Assembly (NCBI GenBank): GCA_902786545.1
Contig: CADACU010000009.1
Location: forward strand, 1-64,000
Source of the DNA: an uncultured Anaerovibrio sp.
GTDB lineage: Bacteria; Bacillota; Negativicutes; Selenomonadales; Selenomonadaceae
Direction of reading: 5' to 3'
DNA: 64,000 nt
Part shown: one piece after another, positions 63,101 through 64,000 of the stretch
Position numbering within the stretch: position 1 is the stretch's first letter
Layout of the letters: each line of letters starts with the position of its first letter
Notes under the pieces: generated by a model
Told to the model about the DNA's origin: nothing
The model's database searches: none
Seen by the model: the letters and a program-made list of their open reading frames with translations, nothing else
Program-made: the position numbers and the translations under genes

Positions 63101-63965
63101 GATTAGTGGATTGGAAGCTTCGGCCGTCAACACCGGCAATGGAGCCCTGAATCACAATCTCCTTCATTTCCCCTTTTATTTCGGACATCGGGGTAATTTC
63201 CCCAATGATACTGTTGCCATAGACCAACGGAGAATCATCATCCCCAATAGGAACAGCCGACCGCTTGCTTCTGGTGGGGCGACCTGATTTGCTGGAACCA
63301 CCGTTGCTTGAATTCCCCGTAGCTCCCCCTGATGAAAAGCCAGTTCCACCGCCTCCCTGGGCCGGTGGTGGGGTTGGTGCCTGAGCAGCTTCCAAAGCTT
63401 CCTTGTATTCCTTGGTATTAAAAACTTCATCCTGAACCGGTATATCGTCTATTTCTTCAAATATGGCCTGACAAACCAGCTGAATTGGATAACCGATTAT
63501 TTTTATAGCAGCATCCCGCAGCTTAGCGAAAATATCATTTTCTTCCAGCAGATATTTACTGAAATCGCCATGCACCTGCAATAGGATATTATCTTCATTA
63601 TATATACGGTTGGATTGCAAAAGAATATGTCTGGCCCCATGATTATCCTTGGCGGCATAGTCCACCAGTTTTTTCCAATGCTGTTCTACTATTTTATTCA
63701 GCTTCATAACGGACTGGTAAATAATTACCTGGTCAACGCCATTCTTGTTGGCAACATATTCGGCAACCCGGTCCAATAGCGTGTCGGCAATTTTCGGCAT
63801 GGTCCAAACCATTATTTCCCATGTATTGGTTGCCGGAGAAATTTCCACATGACGAATAAAGCCACTTTTCAGCAGCTTTTCTTCGTCTGTATTAAGTTTC
63901 ATTCCTAAAGCCAGTTCAGATAATATACGACTGGTTTTGGGCACTATACAATATTTGTCATTCAT
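60138..63965 (-). CDS. polC: DNA polymerase III PolC-type alpha subunit, apparently without exonuclease insert
   Basis: A 1275-residue replicative polymerase. Order: N-terminal domain (1-190), a Gly/Ser/Pro-rich linker (about 195-245), OB domain (about 250-365), PHP (from His372-Cys-His374; ITDHGVVQAF), palm (VPDIDLNFSGEYQ, with Asp803/Asp805), a zinc module (CPHC ... CPIC) before it, and C-terminal fingers/HhH region (LNGLGGVDAKSI; RVHGCLNGM). Standard PolC is about 1430 residues with a DEDD exonuclease inserted in the PHP after 'IYGVE'. Here IYGVEGYLVGENYEQKRANHIIILAK runs on directly, so about 160 residues are missing. Proofreading must come from another protein. ATG 63965 lies 35 bases from the window end. 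Confidence 0.9.
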   Translation of the reverse strand: MNDKYCIVPKTSRILSELALGMKLNTDEEKLLKSGFIRHVEISPATNTWEIMVWTMPKIADTLLDRVAEYVANKNGVDQVIIYQSVMKLNKIVEQHWKKLVDYAAKDNHGARHILLQSNRIYNEDNILLQVHGDFSKYLLEENDIFAKLRDAAIKIIGYPIQLVCQAIFEEIDDIPVQDEVFNTKEYKEALEAAQAPTPPPAQGGGGTGFSSGGATGNSSNGGSSKSGRPTRSKRSAVPIGDDDSPLVYGNSIIGEITPMSEIKGEMKEIVIQGSIAGVDGRSFQSTNLLFFAVADSTDGITCKAFFKVPEDFEKVLDRLKDAAKKGAVVKLKGSSRFDKYDNDYVFFADSVLLVDVEKRQDKAAEKRVELHCHTTMSSMDAVSSAESLIKTAVRWGWPAIAITDHGVVQAFPEAMKTVFEKGPLDIKIIYGVEGYLVGENYEQKRANHIIILAKTPNGLRNLYKLITMSHLRFFHKTPRLPRQLIQEYREGLIIGSACEAGELIRAIVAGESDEELLKIADFYDYLEIQPIGNNEFLVRSDDFPHIKDDNDLIKINLKVAELAKKLNKPLIATCDVHFLNPEDQIYRAILMKGKGFDDADLQPPLYLRTTAEMLAEFQYLGEEAAYEAVVTNPRKIADMCEKFKPIPDELYSPMIPGADEEIKRMTYENAKKLYGEVLPEIVQARIDQELKPIIAHGFSVLYLIAHKLVRKSNLDGYLVGSRGSVGSSFVATMTDITEVNPLPPHWRCPHCKHSEFITDGSYGCGYDLPDKDCPICGSAMVKDGHEIPFAVFLGFDGDKVPDIDLNFSGEYQPVAHKYTEEMFGKDNVFRAGSIATVAEKTAYGFVRKYYEEKGQSKREAYINKVAIGCNGVKRTTGQHPAGIMVVPRDMDVHFFTPLQHPADDKTSGTITTHFDYHSISSRLVKLDILGHDDPTVIKMLEDLTHRDPKTIPFDDPATLSLFNCTNALGVTEEELGANSGTFGIPEFRTNFTRQMIADTNPKCFSDLVRISGFSHGTDVWLGNAQDLIRAGTCTLQNAISARDDIMIYLIHHGVEPLLAFKTMEKVRKGKGVAPDVVEVLRKTGIPEWYIESCQKIQYMFPRAHATAYVMMAYRIAFCKVHYPLAYYAAYFSIRAAAFDSDIISKGKDTVKAKMEELEAKDKMDAKEDELYVVLQLAWEMFIRGFTVKKVDLYKSGADRFIMVPEENALLPPFTTLNGLGGVDAKSIVKKRKAGPFSSIENLKKRTGITKTSIEALRVHGCLNGMDESDQLSLF

Positions 63966-64000
63966 AAAAACACCGTTTGGAAAATCATTCCCCGATGGTT

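Overview
The window reads as a chromosomal segment of a low-to-mid GC Bacillota. Supporting genes are PolC, DivIVA, SepF, RemA, YlmH, a DynA-type double dynamin and the linked yicC-remA-gmk-rpoZ-coaBC block. The gene mix, including a periplasmic-type HAD phosphatase, a RodZ-like protein and a secreted DUF4127 protein, suits the Negativicutes (Selenomonas/Anaerovibrio-like), but no 16S gene or LPS gene is present to prove it. No rRNA, tRNA or CRISPR array was seen.

Layout. 1-2.2 kb is a scarred accessory segment. It holds the tail of a DUF1653 gene, an exact 36-bp direct repeat flanking an SDR gene and a gutted HAD gene, and a low-molecular-weight phosphatase that has lost its catalytic loop. 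2.2-9.5 kb carries a TetR regulator, a PrsW-like membrane protease, a DUF362 ferredoxin-like protein, a GGDEF cyclase, a DJ-1 protein and a secreted DUF4127-SGNH esterase fusion. A remnant of an IS200/IS605-type element lies before apt. 9.7-17 kb holds apt, a lipoprotein, priA and dynA.

17.2-24.6 kb is a type I restriction-modification island: hsdM, fic, hsdS, a type I toxin-antitoxin locus, and an hsdR broken near its 5' end. 24.7-28.7 kb returns to core genes (dapF, yicC, remA, gmk, rpoZ, coaBC). 28.9-38.9 kb is the most unusual block: a STAS anti-sigma antagonist, a six-domain NRPS (A-PCP-C-A-PCP-C, no thioesterase), a MATE exporter and a membrane SpoIIE/RsbU phosphatase on one strand. It looks like a small-molecule pathway bundled with a partner-switching regulatory pair, but no RsbW-type kinase is encoded nearby.

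39-46.4 kb holds a phosphohexomutase, a DUF554 protein, a gamma-carbonic anhydrase, a secreted HAD phosphatase, and a small membrane protein one base ahead of an FtsH-like peptidase. That peptidase has two AAA modules (both with degraded Walker motifs) and a receiver-like middle. 46.5-59.9 kb is housekeeping: rodZ, ygiQ, nrdR, a radical SAM gene, pgeF, yggS-sepF-proC-ylmH, then divIVA-lspA-rluD-pyrR. A Tat-exported FAD oxidoreductase unit splits the last two groups. On the minus strand at the end is polC, which appears to lack the proofreading exonuclease insert.

Genes are mostly co-directional (+) and tightly packed. Rho-independent terminators delimit most units.
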